Of a DNA stretch of 33,207 bases, positions 18,637-26,539 are shown piece after piece. Source of the DNA: JALYUM01 sp036688685 (lineage in GTDB: Bacteria; Pseudomonadota; Gammaproteobacteria; Burkholderiales; Burkholderiaceae_D); the NCBI RefSeq assembly GCF_036688685.1, contig NZ_JAQQPS010000037.1, forward strand, positions 1 to 33,207, given 5' to 3'. The position numbers were made by a program, and so were the translations under genes. Within the stretch, counting starts at the first letter, position 1. Each line of letters opens with the position of its first letter. Below the pieces are notes generated by a model. The model saw only the letters and a program-made list of their open reading frames with translations, was not told where the DNA came from and searched no databases.

Positions 18637-20370
18637 TCAGCGCCGGGCGGGATCGCCTTGCCTGATCCGGTCGGCCTCACGCTGCGACTGGCCCGGTTCC
18701 ACCGGCACCGACACCGAGCCGGGTGGTTTCGGGTCTTCACCGGGCGGCTTGCCGGTGGCGCGGATTGCGATCACGCGGTTGAGCATGTCGAACCAGAACG
18801 GCGCGCCCAGCGACGCTGCCAGTGCGGTCAGGAGCCAGCCAAGTCCGTGCTGCAGCAGCAGAGACCGGGCTGCGGCAAAGGAATCCGGACGTTCCTGTCC
18901 ATTCTTCCGTTCCGCGGGAGTGCCGCTTTCGACCCAGCCGACCGGCAGTGCCAGCGCCTTCAGGTTTTCCTGCACCGTGTAAAACTGCCCGGGCAGGCTC
19001 GGGGCGAGCGCCAGCTTGACGGTATTGGGGGAATCGGACGCGCTGATCGTTGCCGTGGCGGGCGCCTCGACGTCGCCGAGGTTCACATCGACCGTGAAAG
19101 GCACCTCGGTGGCACCGCGTAGCACCTTGACCTTGTCCTTGCGCAGCTTCGCCTTGACGGGGTTATCGCTGGTCAGCGTCACGTCGCGCTCCGCGTCCAT
19201 CGGCGTGACGGCCAGCTTGCCGCTGTATTCCTGGCCGTTGATGACGGTGACGGTGCCCGGGGTCGGCGCGGGATTCTTGAGCGCGAACTGGGTGGCTTGT
19301 TCGACGATCGCGTCGCGCGTCCCCGTATTGGTTTGCAGATGCCTGAAGATGAGAATGGTATCGACGTTCATCCCCACGACCAGCAGCGCGGACAGAGGCA
19401 GGACGACGGCCTGCACGCGCCGCTTGTACCAGCCGTTGACCCGGTCCATGCCGCTGTTAAACCAGACCTCGATGTTTTCCTTGAGCTTCCCGATGTCGCT
19501 GCTGGCGTCGTCGTACAGGGTCAGCAGCGTCTGGCGCAGATCGCCGGCAGGCAATGCCTCGAGCACCTGGCGCACATACCTGGCCGACATCCCATCGATG
19601 AACCGTTGCACATCCGCGTAGAAATCCCCCACCGTGTACGGCCCTTGCAGCCGCTTGCCCATCGCGCTCAACTCGTCCTTCAGTACGACAGTCGCGGGGC
19701 TGGCCAGCAAGTTCTGGACGGCGGCGCCAAAACGTGTACGCAGTTCGTCGATGCCGGCCTTGGCGTTCACACCATCGGCGACCAACTGCGTCAGCGTGGC
19801 CAGCAGCGCCGTCAGCTCGGGCCGGTTGGCGGCCTCCAGTTGCCGGACCCTGGCGTCGACTTCACCCAGCCAGATGAGGGGATTCGGTGGGGTCGCGTCC
19901 TGCACGTGGCGCAACAAGTCGCCCGCGATCATGGCCTGCACGCCCCCCTCCTTTTGCAGCGCTGCCGCCTGGTCCGACAGTTGCTTCGAGAGCAACTCCA
20001 ACGTTGCATCGGCAGTTGACGTGGTATCAAGCACGCGGCGCAGCGCGTTCTGGCACGCGACAACCGGTGCTGCATTTTCCTGGACCAGGCTCATCAAAAC
20101 ATTCGCGAACGAGCGCGACGGCATGTAGGCCGGTCCACGGTTGAGCACGGTCGGTGGCCCTTTGCCGGCGGCACCCGAGATCAGCGGATGGCTGTAGATC
20201 TTTGCCATCCACTCTTTTCCGATCAGTTGCGTCAGTCCCCTGCACAGGCAGCGGGCCCGTGAAGACAGGAGCGCCGCCACCATTTCGTTGACGATCGTGA
20301 CGAGCAGGCTGACCAGTAAAAATACAAAGATCAGGCCGATGGCTGCCTCGAGTATGCTGGAACCGAACAT
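18637..20370 (-). CDS. Three-TM membrane protein with Ig-like insert, first large gene of the operon
   Basis: The product is 577 aa. TM1 is at about 8-28 (EAAIGLIFVFLLVSLLVTIV). A long, mostly helical cytoplasm-type region (about 30-300) includes IYSHPLISG and YMPSRSFANVLM. Then comes WFNSGMDRVNGWYKRR (303-318) before TM2 (about 320-343), and TM3 (about 507-525) ends in LGAPFWFDMLNRVIAIR. I recognise these blocks as a widespread bacterial membrane-protein family of unknown function. Between TM2 and TM3 lies a segment with Ig-like repeat character (about 370-446): DVTLTSDNPVKAKL, VPFTVDVN and ATATISAS. ATG 20370 has a strong AGGAGG four bases upstream; the open frame to 20457 is rejected for that reason. 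It could anchor the three large soluble proteins of the operon at the membrane, which is an inference from gene order alone. Confidence 0.87.
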   Translation of the reverse strand: MFGSSILEAAIGLIFVFLLVSLLVTIVNEMVAALLSSRARCLCRGLTQLIGKEWMAKIYSHPLISGAAGKGPPTVLNRGPAYMPSRSFANVLMSLVQENAAPVVACQNALRRVLDTTSTADATLELLSKQLSDQAAALQKEGGVQAMIAGDLLRHVQDATPPNPLIWLGEVDARVRQLEAANRPELTALLATLTQLVADGVNAKAGIDELRTRFGAAVQNLLASPATVVLKDELSAMGKRLQGPYTVGDFYADVQRFIDGMSARYVRQVLEALPAGDLRQTLLTLYDDASSDIGKLKENIEVWFNSGMDRVNGWYKRRVQAVVLPLSALLVVGMNVDTILIFRHLQTNTGTRDAIVEQATQFALKNPAPTPGTVTVINGQEYSGKLAVTPMDAERDVTLTSDNPVKAKLRKDKVKVLRGATEVPFTVDVNLGDVEAPATATISASDSPNTVKLALAPSLPGQFYTVQENLKALALPVGWVESGTPAERKNGQERPDSFAAARSLLLQHGLGWLLTALAASLGAPFWFDMLNRVIAIRATGKPPGEDPKPPGSVSVPVEPGQSQREADRIRQGDPARR

Positions 20371-20404
20371 GGATCCTCCTGAATGGTGAACGGCAGGCGC
20401 CGGG

Positions 20405-20612
20405 TCAGGCCCGGGCTGATTCGCGAATCGCTGCAGCCCGCCTTGGCATCGGCACATCGACGACCACCGCGGCCAGCAGCGCTGACAGGTCTGTCAACAC
20501 GGTCAGGATTGCGTCAAAGCGATCGCTATGTCTGACCAGCTCCTGCAGGTTGTCAATCAGCCGTTTGGTTTTCGATACCTTGCAGCCAAGCCAGTGTTGT
20601 TGCTTCGGACAT
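20405..20612 (-). pseudogene. Frame-broken small ORF (about 69 codons) leading the giant operon
   Basis: ATG 20612 has a near-perfect ribosome-binding site (AAGGAG six bases upstream). It opens MSEATTLAWLQGIENQTAD and then meets TGA (20553). Shifting by +1 near the GAAAACC run (about 20570) gives a protein-like continuation: TKRLIDNLQELVRHSDRF, DAILTVLTDLSALLAAVV and RRAAAIRESARA, with a stop at 20405-20407. Together these make a helical peptide of about 68 residues ending 35 bp before the membrane-protein gene. The simplest reading is a small gene with a one-base indel, real or a sequencing error. A programmed +1 shift is less likely but not excluded. The gene is unknown. Confidence 0.55.
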
Positions 20613-20722
20613 GATGATCTCCTTGATAACGATTGATGGCGTCACGACAGAAGCGCTACCGTCCGGCGCAGGCAAGGCTTTTACAGCGTGGGCCTGCTGG
20701 CGGGCCGTGCGAAGCTGGACCA

Positions 20723-20728
20723 AGTATA
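20723..20728 (-). promoter_or_regulatory. Possible -10 element for the minus-strand operon
   Basis: The minus strand reads TATACT here, about 110 bases before the small leader ORF. No good -35 sits at 16-18 bases; TTGCAT is 22 bases away. This is a weak candidate, offered because the operon must start between 20612 and the divergent regulator at 20885. Confidence 0.2.
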
Positions 20729-20884
20729 GGAAGTTGCGTTGGCGTGCGAAATGCAACGAACGGACTGGCCGAGGGCCACCTGACTAGTAGTCGATGTGCT
20801 AACCTTATGGCGCATGTTGGCCAGCCGGCCACGGCCCCGAACCGACGGTCGCGGTTGCAGTGGCGGTAAGCGAAGGAGCATCTC

Positions 20885-21616
20885 GTGCGCGTGTTGATAG
20901 TCGATGACCACAAACTGTTCACGGACAGCCTGAAGATGGCGCTCGACCGTCTGCAGGCCGGAAACCAGCTGTACGAAGCGCAAAGCCGCGAGGAAGCGCT
21001 CGACTACGCCCGGGCGGGCGCATGCTTCGACATGATCCTGCTCGACCTGCACATGCCGGGCAACGATGGCATGGACAACCTGCTGGCGCTGCGCGAAGCA
21101 TTCGACACGGCCTGCATCGTGGTCGTCTCAGGCGAAACCGATCCCCGCATCATTTTGCAGACGATCGAGCATGGCGCAGCCGGGTATGTGTCCAAGGCAT
21201 CCGATGTGCAGTCGCTGCTCGATGCCCTCGACACGGTCCTGCGCGGCGGCGTCTGCCTGCCGGGCAAGCTCTTGCGCGCACCGTTCCAGCGAACCGCCGC
21301 GCCGGCCGTGCGCCCGCCCGCGCCCGATGCGGCGCCCCCGGGCGCGCCATCGTCCGACGCCCTGCGCACGCTCTCGGTGCGCCAGCGGGAAGCGCTGTTC
21401 AGCGCCATCCGTGGCCAGAGCAACAAGGTCATTGCGCGCGAAATGCAGGTGGCCGAAAGCACCGTCAAGCATCACCTGGCCATTGCGTTCAAGGTGCTCG
21501 GCGTGGGCAATCGCACCGCGGCAGTGTACGAAGCGAACCGCCTGAAACTGTTTCCGGACACGAGCGGCCTCAGCTGCGATACGCCGGCGCCGGTCGAGAA
21601 TCGCAACGCCTGCTGA
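20885..21616 (+). CDS. NarL/FixJ-type response regulator (REC plus LuxR HTH)
   Basis: This 243-aa cytoplasmic DNA-binding regulator begins with the receiver domain (about 1-120): acidic pair DD at 7-8, phospho-acceptor Asp about 54 in MILLDLHMPG, Ser about 82 in VVSGET and Lys about 104 in GYVSKAS. A Pro/Ala-rich linker (about 133-155) leads to a LuxR-type helix-turn-helix (about 160-220) with LSVRQREALFSAIRGQSNKV and ESTVKHHLAIAFKVLGVGNR. All phosphorylation residues are present. The start is GTG at 20885, supported by AAGGAG six bases upstream. It is divergent from the giant operon, whose regulation it might control, and convergent with the histidine kinase at 22072-23511, its likely partner. 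Neither link is shown by the sequence itself. Confidence 0.92.
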   Translation: MRVLIVDDHKLFTDSLKMALDRLQAGNQLYEAQSREEALDYARAGACFDMILLDLHMPGNDGMDNLLALREAFDTACIVVVSGETDPRIILQTIEHGAAGYVSKASDVQSLLDALDTVLRGGVCLPGKLLRAPFQRTAAPAVRPPAPDAAPPGAPSSDALRTLSVRQREALFSAIRGQSNKVIAREMQVAESTVKHHLAIAFKVLGVGNRTAAVYEANRLKLFPDTSGLSCDTPAPVENRNAC

Positions 21617-21620
21617 CGCC

Positions 21621-21816
21621 TCAACCTTCGCGTACGAACGCCGGGACAACCGTCCATTGTGCATCGACCAGCTCGGTCGTGACGAGCGCGAAGCCGTCGC
21701 CGTCGTGGTACGTCACCTCCACGCTGCAATGGAACCGGCCGGCGCTGCTGTCTTCCGGGTCGGGGAAGTCGAACTGATCGCCGTTGTCGGCCAGCGGATG
21801 AAGGGTAGCGGGCGTC
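21621..21816 (-). pseudogene. C-terminal remnant of an unknown gene joined to the kinase receiver remnant
   Basis: In the frame ending at TGA 21621-21623 the minus strand reads coding-like sequence: LADNGDQFDFPDPEDSSAG, FHCSVEVTYHDGDGFALVTT and VDAQWTVVPAFVREG. This frame differs from the kinase receiver frame to its right, and there is no start. It looks like the tail of another gene brought next to the truncated hybrid kinase by a deletion near 21816. I do not recognise the family. Confidence 0.5.
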
Positions 21817-22071
21817 GTTCAGGGCTTGTTTCATGACGTCGATGGCGACCGGCTTGTGCAGCCGGTCCGGCGCGGTGTCGCCGCTGATCAGGATGGCGGC
21901 AAGACCGGGATAGAGCTGGCGCAGCGCCGCCGCCGTGGCCAGGCCGCTGTCGCCGTCGCGCAGGCGGTAATCGACCAGCAACAGGTCCGGGCGCGCATTC
22001 GCGCCGAGGGCCAGCGCTTCGTCGGTGCCGCCGGGCAGGCTGACGCGCGCACCCATCGATTCGAGCAGTAC
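21817..22071 (-). pseudogene. Severed receiver domain of the hybrid histidine kinase
   Basis: This continues in the same frame after the TAG at 22072-22074. It reads VLLESMGARVSLPGGTDEAL, the phospho-acceptor block LLLVDYRLRDGDSG, then ILISGDTAPDRLHKPVAIDV. Compared with usual hybrid kinases, about a dozen residues are missing between DRL and HKPV, the region before the conserved lysine. The C-terminus is lost at about 21817. Without the upstream start this piece is probably not translated. Amber mutation, internal deletion and lost end point to decay of the receiver. Confidence 0.72.
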
Positions 22072-23511
22072 CTACATGCCGGCCCGCACCGACGCGTCGT
22101 CGTCGACGACCAGCACGTGCCAGTCGTCTGCCTGGTGTGGCGCTGCCGGCAGCGGCCGCGCGTCCGCCCCGGCTGGCGCGTCATGCAGGGCGAACACCAG
22201 GTAAAAACTGGTGCCGGCGCCGGGCTGGGACACCATTTCCAGGCGCAGTTGCAGCAGCGTGGCCAGGCGCCGCACGATTGCCAGGCCGAGGCCCAGGCCG
22301 CGGCCCCGGTCGCGCGCCGAATTGCCGACCTGGTAAAACTCTTCGAACACCCTCTCCTGCTCCGCCGCCGAGATGCCGATGCCGCTGTCCTGGATCACCC
22401 ACACCACTTGGCCATGGCTGGCCGACAGGTGCATGTCGACCTGGCCGGTTTCGGTGTAGTTAATGGCGTTGTCGACCAGGTTGCACACCAGCCGATCGAG
22501 CAGCACGGGATCCGTGCACACCGTCAACTCCGCCTCGCAATGGCTGGAAAACTGCAGGTTCTTCGCGTGAGCGGCAGGCAGGTAGGCTTGGTGGACGCGC
22601 GCAAAAAATGGGCCCAGCGCCAACTCGGCCGGCCGCACCGCCACCACGCCAGCATCGAGCTTGGAGACGTCGAGCAACGCTTCGAGCTGGCCCGCCAGCG
22701 CGCCGATGGCCTGCTCCATGTGGCCGAGGATATCGCAGCTGGCCGGGTCGAGCGGCTGCATCGACAGCGCGCCGGCGAACAGCGACAGCGCATGCACCGG
22801 CTGGCGCAAGTCATGGCTGGCCGACGCCAGGAAGCGCGTCTTGGCCCGGTTGGCGGCTTCGGCCGCGGCAAGGGCTGTGTTCAGCTGTTCGTTGAGCCTG
22901 ACATGCTGCAGCCGGATCTCGAACGATGTGCGGAACAGGCGGAACGCGTCGCTGGCCAGCGCCATCAGCACGGCGCTGAAGATGGCCAGGATCACGGCAG
23001 TCGCGCCGTCGATCCAGTTGGGGTGGGCCGCGTTCCGGGTCAAGGCCCAGAGCGTGATCAACGGTGCCATCACCGGCACCAGATAGGCGAGGAAGACCGG
23101 CCGGTAGCCGGCGGTGGTGGCCACGGCGCCGGCGCACAGGCCGACCAGCAGCAGCGACTGCACGGCCCGCTGAAACTCCGGCAACGCGAGGAAAAACGTC
23201 AGCGACACGGCATGGGTGCAACCATTCAACGCACTGAGGAGGGTGGCCAGCACCAGCCGGCGCCGATCGCTCATGCCGGGCCATTCCTGCAGCCGCACCA
23301 GCACGTTCCGGCGAAATGCCAGCACCAGCGCCACCAGCACCAGCCACGCGCCCAGCATGCGCGACGGTACATAAGCGTATGCCATTGCCGCGATCATCAG
23401 CGCGGCGAGAAACACCGGGATCGGCACGCGGCCACCCTGGCGCGCAAGCAAACGTAGCAGTTCAGCTTCCAGGCTCGATGCGGTCGTGGCTGGCATGACT
23501 TCCGAGGTCAT
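22072..23511 (-). CDS. Membrane histidine kinase, hybrid type truncated by an amber codon
   Basis: The product is about 479 aa. The first 190 residues hold about six hydrophobic segments (integral-membrane sensor). HisKA follows, with SASHDLRQPVHALSLF (phospho-His about 233). The ATPase domain has its N box LVCNLVDNAINYTETG, G1 box QDSGIGIS and G2 box GRGLGLGLAIVRRL. The frame then starts a receiver domain (WHVLVVDDDASVRAGM) and stops at TAG. The next codons in the same frame continue the receiver, so CAG to TAG is the likely event. The kinase core is intact and may still signal to a separate regulator, such as the convergent NarL-type one. ATG 23511 is chosen because TAAGG lies eight bases upstream; GTG 23520 would overlap that site. 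Confidence 0.82.
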   Translation of the reverse strand: MTSEVMPATTASSLEAELLRLLARQGGRVPIPVFLAALMIAAMAYAYVPSRMLGAWLVLVALVLAFRRNVLVRLQEWPGMSDRRRLVLATLLSALNGCTHAVSLTFFLALPEFQRAVQSLLLVGLCAGAVATTAGYRPVFLAYLVPVMAPLITLWALTRNAAHPNWIDGATAVILAIFSAVLMALASDAFRLFRTSFEIRLQHVRLNEQLNTALAAAEAANRAKTRFLASASHDLRQPVHALSLFAGALSMQPLDPASCDILGHMEQAIGALAGQLEALLDVSKLDAGVVAVRPAELALGPFFARVHQAYLPAAHAKNLQFSSHCEAELTVCTDPVLLDRLVCNLVDNAINYTETGQVDMHLSASHGQVVWVIQDSGIGISAAEQERVFEEFYQVGNSARDRGRGLGLGLAIVRRLATLLQLRLEMVSQPGAGTSFYLVFALHDAPAGADARPLPAAPHQADDWHVLVVDDDASVRAGM

Positions 23512-23548
23512 TCGCGTCACCTTATGTGCGAAACATGGCGCAGCAGCA

Positions 23549-23767
23549 TCAATCCTTGCGCGTATTGCTTGACGTTACATCAACGCGTTTGAAAAGCCAA
23601 CTAGTTGATTGGTCAGATACGGTGCCGGGGCGAATCGCCATGCCTGCGCTGGTCCGCTTCGCGCTGCACCTGATCCACGCACATGCGGTCACCATGATGA
23701 GCAGCAGTCCAAGTGGCAAAACCACCGAAGGAATTGCCAGTTCGTAGCGAAAACATGGGCGAAGCAT
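23549..23767 (-). CDS. Possible small membrane protein, doubtful
   Basis: A 72-aa open frame begins MLRPCFRYELAIPSVVLP. It has one convincing hydrophobic helix (about 11-31) followed by a basic tail (RCSAKR). There is no ribosome-binding site before ATG 23767, and I know no family. It fills the 318-bp gap between the kinase and the caspase-like gene and may be a remnant or nothing. Confidence 0.25.
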   Translation of the reverse strand: MLRPCFRYELAIPSVVLPLGLLLIMVTACAWIRCSAKRTSAGMAIRPGTVSDQSTSWLFKRVDVTSSNTRKD

Positions 23768-23829
23768 TGAGGGGGGTGAATCGCCGCGCGTCTGCCAGAC
23801 AATACAGCGGGGGCTCTTCATCTCAAATT

Positions 23830-24531
23830 TTATATTTGTTTTGTATCCCAAACTTTGAACACGTCTTCCGTCACTGTCTGCGCGACTTTTCCCTTACCTC
23901 TTGCCTGGACAACGAACTCAACTGATTCGTCAAGCCTCGTCGGCTTCTTTCTTATTCCAAACGCATTCGATTTTGAAAATGGGGCAATTGCCTCACCCAG
24001 AGCATTAATAATCGCTTTTTTGTCATTAAAATCTCCGTCATCGTCGTCAAGGTCTAGCATGCGTCCAATGATAGAACAGTCTAACAATGTGCCCCTCATC
24101 CAGAAAACCTCTGTAGAGTAACCGGCGCACCACGTAATGTTAGTTCCTTCTGTAAAAACTTCCATATTGATTGTGTTTCCACCGGCCAAACACGCCCCCA
24201 ACATGACACCAGTTATGTTCAAGCTTTTCGCCACTTCACCAATTTCAAAAAGAATATCTCCAGTTTTCACGCCGCCTATACTGACTTCGCCGCCATGTGA
24301 AGCTATATAAATAACTGCATTCTCATACCTTTTCTTTGATAGAAAACCTAAAGCTTTTTTAAAACTTGATTTATCATAAAAATTGGCATGCAATACTTCC
24401 ACATCACCGGCATATTTAGCAATGCCTTCTATAAATGGCAGAACGCTGCTTCGGTTTGCGTCGCCATCGTCAAGTTCCCATGGTGACTCAAGTATAAAGA
24501 TTGCCCGGTTTGAGCTATGCTTTTTTTTCAT
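23830..24531 (-). CDS. Small stand-alone caspase/CHAT-like protease
   Basis: This 233-aa protein has the core of a caspase-fold cysteine peptidase: a strand then VIYIASHGG (His about 79), and a second strand then GVMLGACLAGG (Cys about 114), the usual His-Gly and Ala-Cys dyad spacing. An N-terminal strand (AIFILESPWE) and FIEGIAKYAGDVEVLHANF fit the fold's opening. There is an Asp-rich run LDLDDDDGDFND (160-171), possibly metal binding. The C-terminal 50 residues are basic and helical. It lacks signal peptide, TM and repeats, so it would act in the cytoplasm. Its DNA is visibly richer in A+T than its neighbours, suggesting transfer. Related proteases are effectors in several bacterial defence systems, but no sensor gene lies beside it. 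The ribosome-binding site is weak. Fold call from motifs; CHAT versus other caspase subfamily not resolved. Confidence 0.72.
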   Translation of the reverse strand: MKKKHSSNRAIFILESPWELDDGDANRSSVLPFIEGIAKYAGDVEVLHANFYDKSSFKKALGFLSKKRYENAVIYIASHGGEVSIGGVKTGDILFEIGEVAKSLNITGVMLGACLAGGNTINMEVFTEGTNITWCAGYSTEVFWMRGTLLDCSIIGRMLDLDDDDGDFNDKKAIINALGEAIAPFSKSNAFGIRKKPTRLDESVEFVVQARGKGKVAQTVTEDVFKVWDTKQI

Positions 24532-24639
24532 TATTTTAACGACCTATCAGGATAAATTATTCCCTTTAAAACAAAGGGTGCGATGCGCTCTTCTTCGACA
24601 TGTAATAACTACGTGAATCTGCTCTTCTTAAACTATCGC

Positions 24640-24900
24640 TTATGTTCGTACTCTTTCTGGGAAATCTTCAGTAGCCTTACACTTGTGGCAATTAGTATAA
24701 CCCAAGAACTTAGCAGCCTTTGTTAGTCGTCCCGTCAGTGTCCCCTTTTTGCATCTTGGACAGACCTTCGTTTTCATCTTCTCGCCGTCCATGCGATCAA
24801 GCGCAAGCTTCGCATCAACGCCCCGTTCAACCATGAGACGAGACACATTGCCGTCGACGGTGACGAGCACAAGCGAACGCCTCGCACGAGTCGCCAACAT
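24640..24900 (-). CDS. Small zinc-ribbon protein
   Basis: The predicted product is 86 aa. Two CXXC pairs at 47-50 (CPRC) and 71-74 (CHKC), 20 residues apart, form a typical zinc ribbon. The surrounding residues (KGTLTGRLTKAAKFLGYTN) are basic, as in nucleic-acid-binding ribbons. The first 45 residues (LVLVTVDGNVSRLMVERGVD) show no known motif. ATG 24900 is the first methionine right of the IS66 remnant, which begins about 20 bases away. The true N-terminus may have been cut off by that element, or translation may start at a later ATG (24836 or near residue 42). No start has a convincing ribosome-binding site. Function unknown. Confidence 0.45.
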   Translation of the reverse strand: MLATRARRSLVLVTVDGNVSRLMVERGVDAKLALDRMDGEKMKTKVCPRCKKGTLTGRLTKAAKFLGYTNCHKCKATEDFPERVRT

Positions 24901-24915
24901 GCAAGAAGAATCGAA

Positions 24916-25620
24916 GCAGTCCCAATGGTCATCCCGATTGCAGGCGCATGCCTTGTGGGGCAGCCGATCCGGTCCTGGTATGCGCTCAGTGGTGTGACCG
25001 AGGCGTCGTTCCGCTACTGGCGCAAGCGGTTGATGGCGTCGCCACCGCCGGCCATGCAGCTGATTGCACTGCCATTCGCCGCCAGCCATGGTGAGCGGAT
25101 GCTCGAACTGGAAACGCCGCACGGCTATGTGATCCGCGTGGGCAGTCAGACACAAGCGGGCTGGCTCGTGTTGGCACCTGCGTTTCAAATACGCTTGTCG
25201 CCAGTGCGACCGCCACGGCGAAGCAAGCAAGATCGTCACCAGCCCAATGCCACCCCAACCGATCCCCGGCAGCAATGCAAGCGCTGGCACGGTGGCCACG
25301 GTTCTGACGGAAAAATACGCCGAGGGGATGCGGCCAGCATGACTGTGTTGCGCGGCGATATAGACGTCTCCGCGGCACGCTGGCGCAATGGTGTATCAGA
25401 GCCAGCATCCTGCTCACGCCGCTGTACGCGGCCTTGCGTCAGGCGTTGCTGAAAAATCCCTTCATCCACGGCGACGAAACCACGGTGCGGGTGTTCAAGG
25501 AATCGGGCCGCAAAGCGCAAAACACTTCGTACATGTGGGTCTGCCAAAAACGCCAATCTGGCGCCGACGTTCCGACCTGCTACCGTTCAACTTCGCGACT
25601 ATCGGATAAAACCGAAGTTC
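24916..25620 (+). mobile_element. Degenerate IS66-family remnant (tnpA tail plus tnpC pieces)
   Basis: Fragments in several plus-strand frames match IS66 proteins. At about 24925-25165 lies a TnpA-like piece: SWYALSGVTEASFRYWRKRL. At about 25165-25330 lies the zinc-binding start of TnpC: FKYACRQCDRHGE, then PMPPQPIPGSNASAGTVATV and LTEKYAEGM, ended by a stop. At about 25390-25600 the transposase core begins: ASILLTPLYAALRQALL, then HGDETTVRVFKESGRKAQ and TSYMWVCQK. The tnpB gene is absent, frames are broken and the C-terminal two thirds of TnpC are missing. It cannot transpose. No terminal repeats were found. Confidence 0.85.
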
Positions 25621-25696
25621 ACGCTTTACGTCGAGGCGTCAAGGTGCGGTAGATATCGCGCTTACCTTCAAAAGCTGCAAGCACATCAGCATCGCG

Positions 25697-26539
25697 CTAC
25701 TGCTTGAAAGTCAGGCGCAGGGATTCCTTGTACGCTGGGTTGATCATGTCGACGTGTCCATACGAGCTTGTTGGAATGTGCCGCAGCTCCAGGCCTTGAT
25801 AGCCGCGCGCGGAAATCATTTTATCGAACCCGTCGACATCCTTGGCATTCCCAAACGAATCGCCCGACAATATCAGCCTCGTGCCCGGCAGCTTGCCACC
25901 GGTGGCGGTAAACATGGTGCGCTCCATATCGGCCAGCGGTGCGCCTTGTTCGTGGGTTGCCATGTCCATCACGATGAAATTGGAAAAGGTGTGACCGGCC
26001 ATGCGGTCGAGCAGCATGGCGGCGGCGGCGAAGTAGCCTCCATAGGAATGGCCGACCAGAGTGCGCTGGTCCAGCGCGATGCGATACGTCGATTCGACTT
26101 TCGGCAACAGTTCCGTCGTCAGAAATGTGTAGTAAGGGTTCAGACCTGGGTAACGGTAATCGGTGCTGCGCCGCGCAAAGCCGCCGATACCCACGATGAT
26201 CGCCCGCACACCGAGTCCTTCGGTGATATGGGCGATGGGGGTGAAGAGGCCATTATCCGGGCCGCCATCAAGCACGTAAATGACCGGCAAACGGTCGTTC
26301 GTGCTGGCGTAGTTCGAGGGCAGATAGATATTGATCCGGTAGCTGCCGCCGGTCTGGATCGAGTCGACAACCATGTTCTTATTGATGCTGCCGGCGAGCG
26401 GCGTTTGCAGCGATGGTTCGGCGGGAGGCGTATCAGGCCCGCCGCACGCGCACAGCATGACCAGCAGCACCAATTCGAACACGCGGCGCAGGCCCGTCCT
26501 GAAGGATGAAAAGAAGGAAATGGATGGATGATTGAACAT
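25697..26539 (-). CDS. Lipoprotein esterase of the alpha/beta-hydrolase, enterochelin-esterase-like group
   Basis: This 280-aa protein has a hydrophobic N-terminal segment VFELVLLVMLCAC, with a lipobox-like LCAC that makes Cys 32 the probable lipidated residue, so it is likely an outer-membrane or periplasmic lipoprotein. The body fits the putative esterase (Fes/esterase D) group: YRINIYLPSNYAS, LPVIYVLDGG, RTLVGHSYGG (Ser about 165), ILSGDS (possible acid about 227) and SYGHVDMINPAY (His about 262). Such enzymes cleave esters of siderophores or small acyl compounds, but the substrate here is unknown. ATG 26539 has GAGG four bases upstream; the open frame to 26680 adds non-signal residues. 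It lies between two IS66 remnants, which suggests insertion-driven assembly of this region. Confidence 0.83.
   Translation of the reverse strand: MFNHPSISFFSSFRTGLRRVFELVLLVMLCACGGPDTPPAEPSLQTPLAGSINKNMVVDSIQTGGSYRINIYLPSNYASTNDRLPVIYVLDGGPDNGLFTPIAHITEGLGVRAIIVGIGGFARRSTDYRYPGLNPYYTFLTTELLPKVESTYRIALDQRTLVGHSYGGYFAAAAMLLDRMAGHTFSNFIVMDMATHEQGAPLADMERTMFTATGGKLPGTRLILSGDSFGNAKDVDGFDKMISARGYQGLELRHIPTSSYGHVDMINPAYKESLRLTFKQ

Noticed and set aside
8598..20370. Giant genes as a phage tail or contractile injection system
   Set aside because: No sheath, tube, baseplate or spike motif could be seen in any of the four products.
21826..23457. 543-codon plus-strand open frame
   Set aside because: Antisense to the histidine kinase, whose motifs are unmistakable on the other strand.
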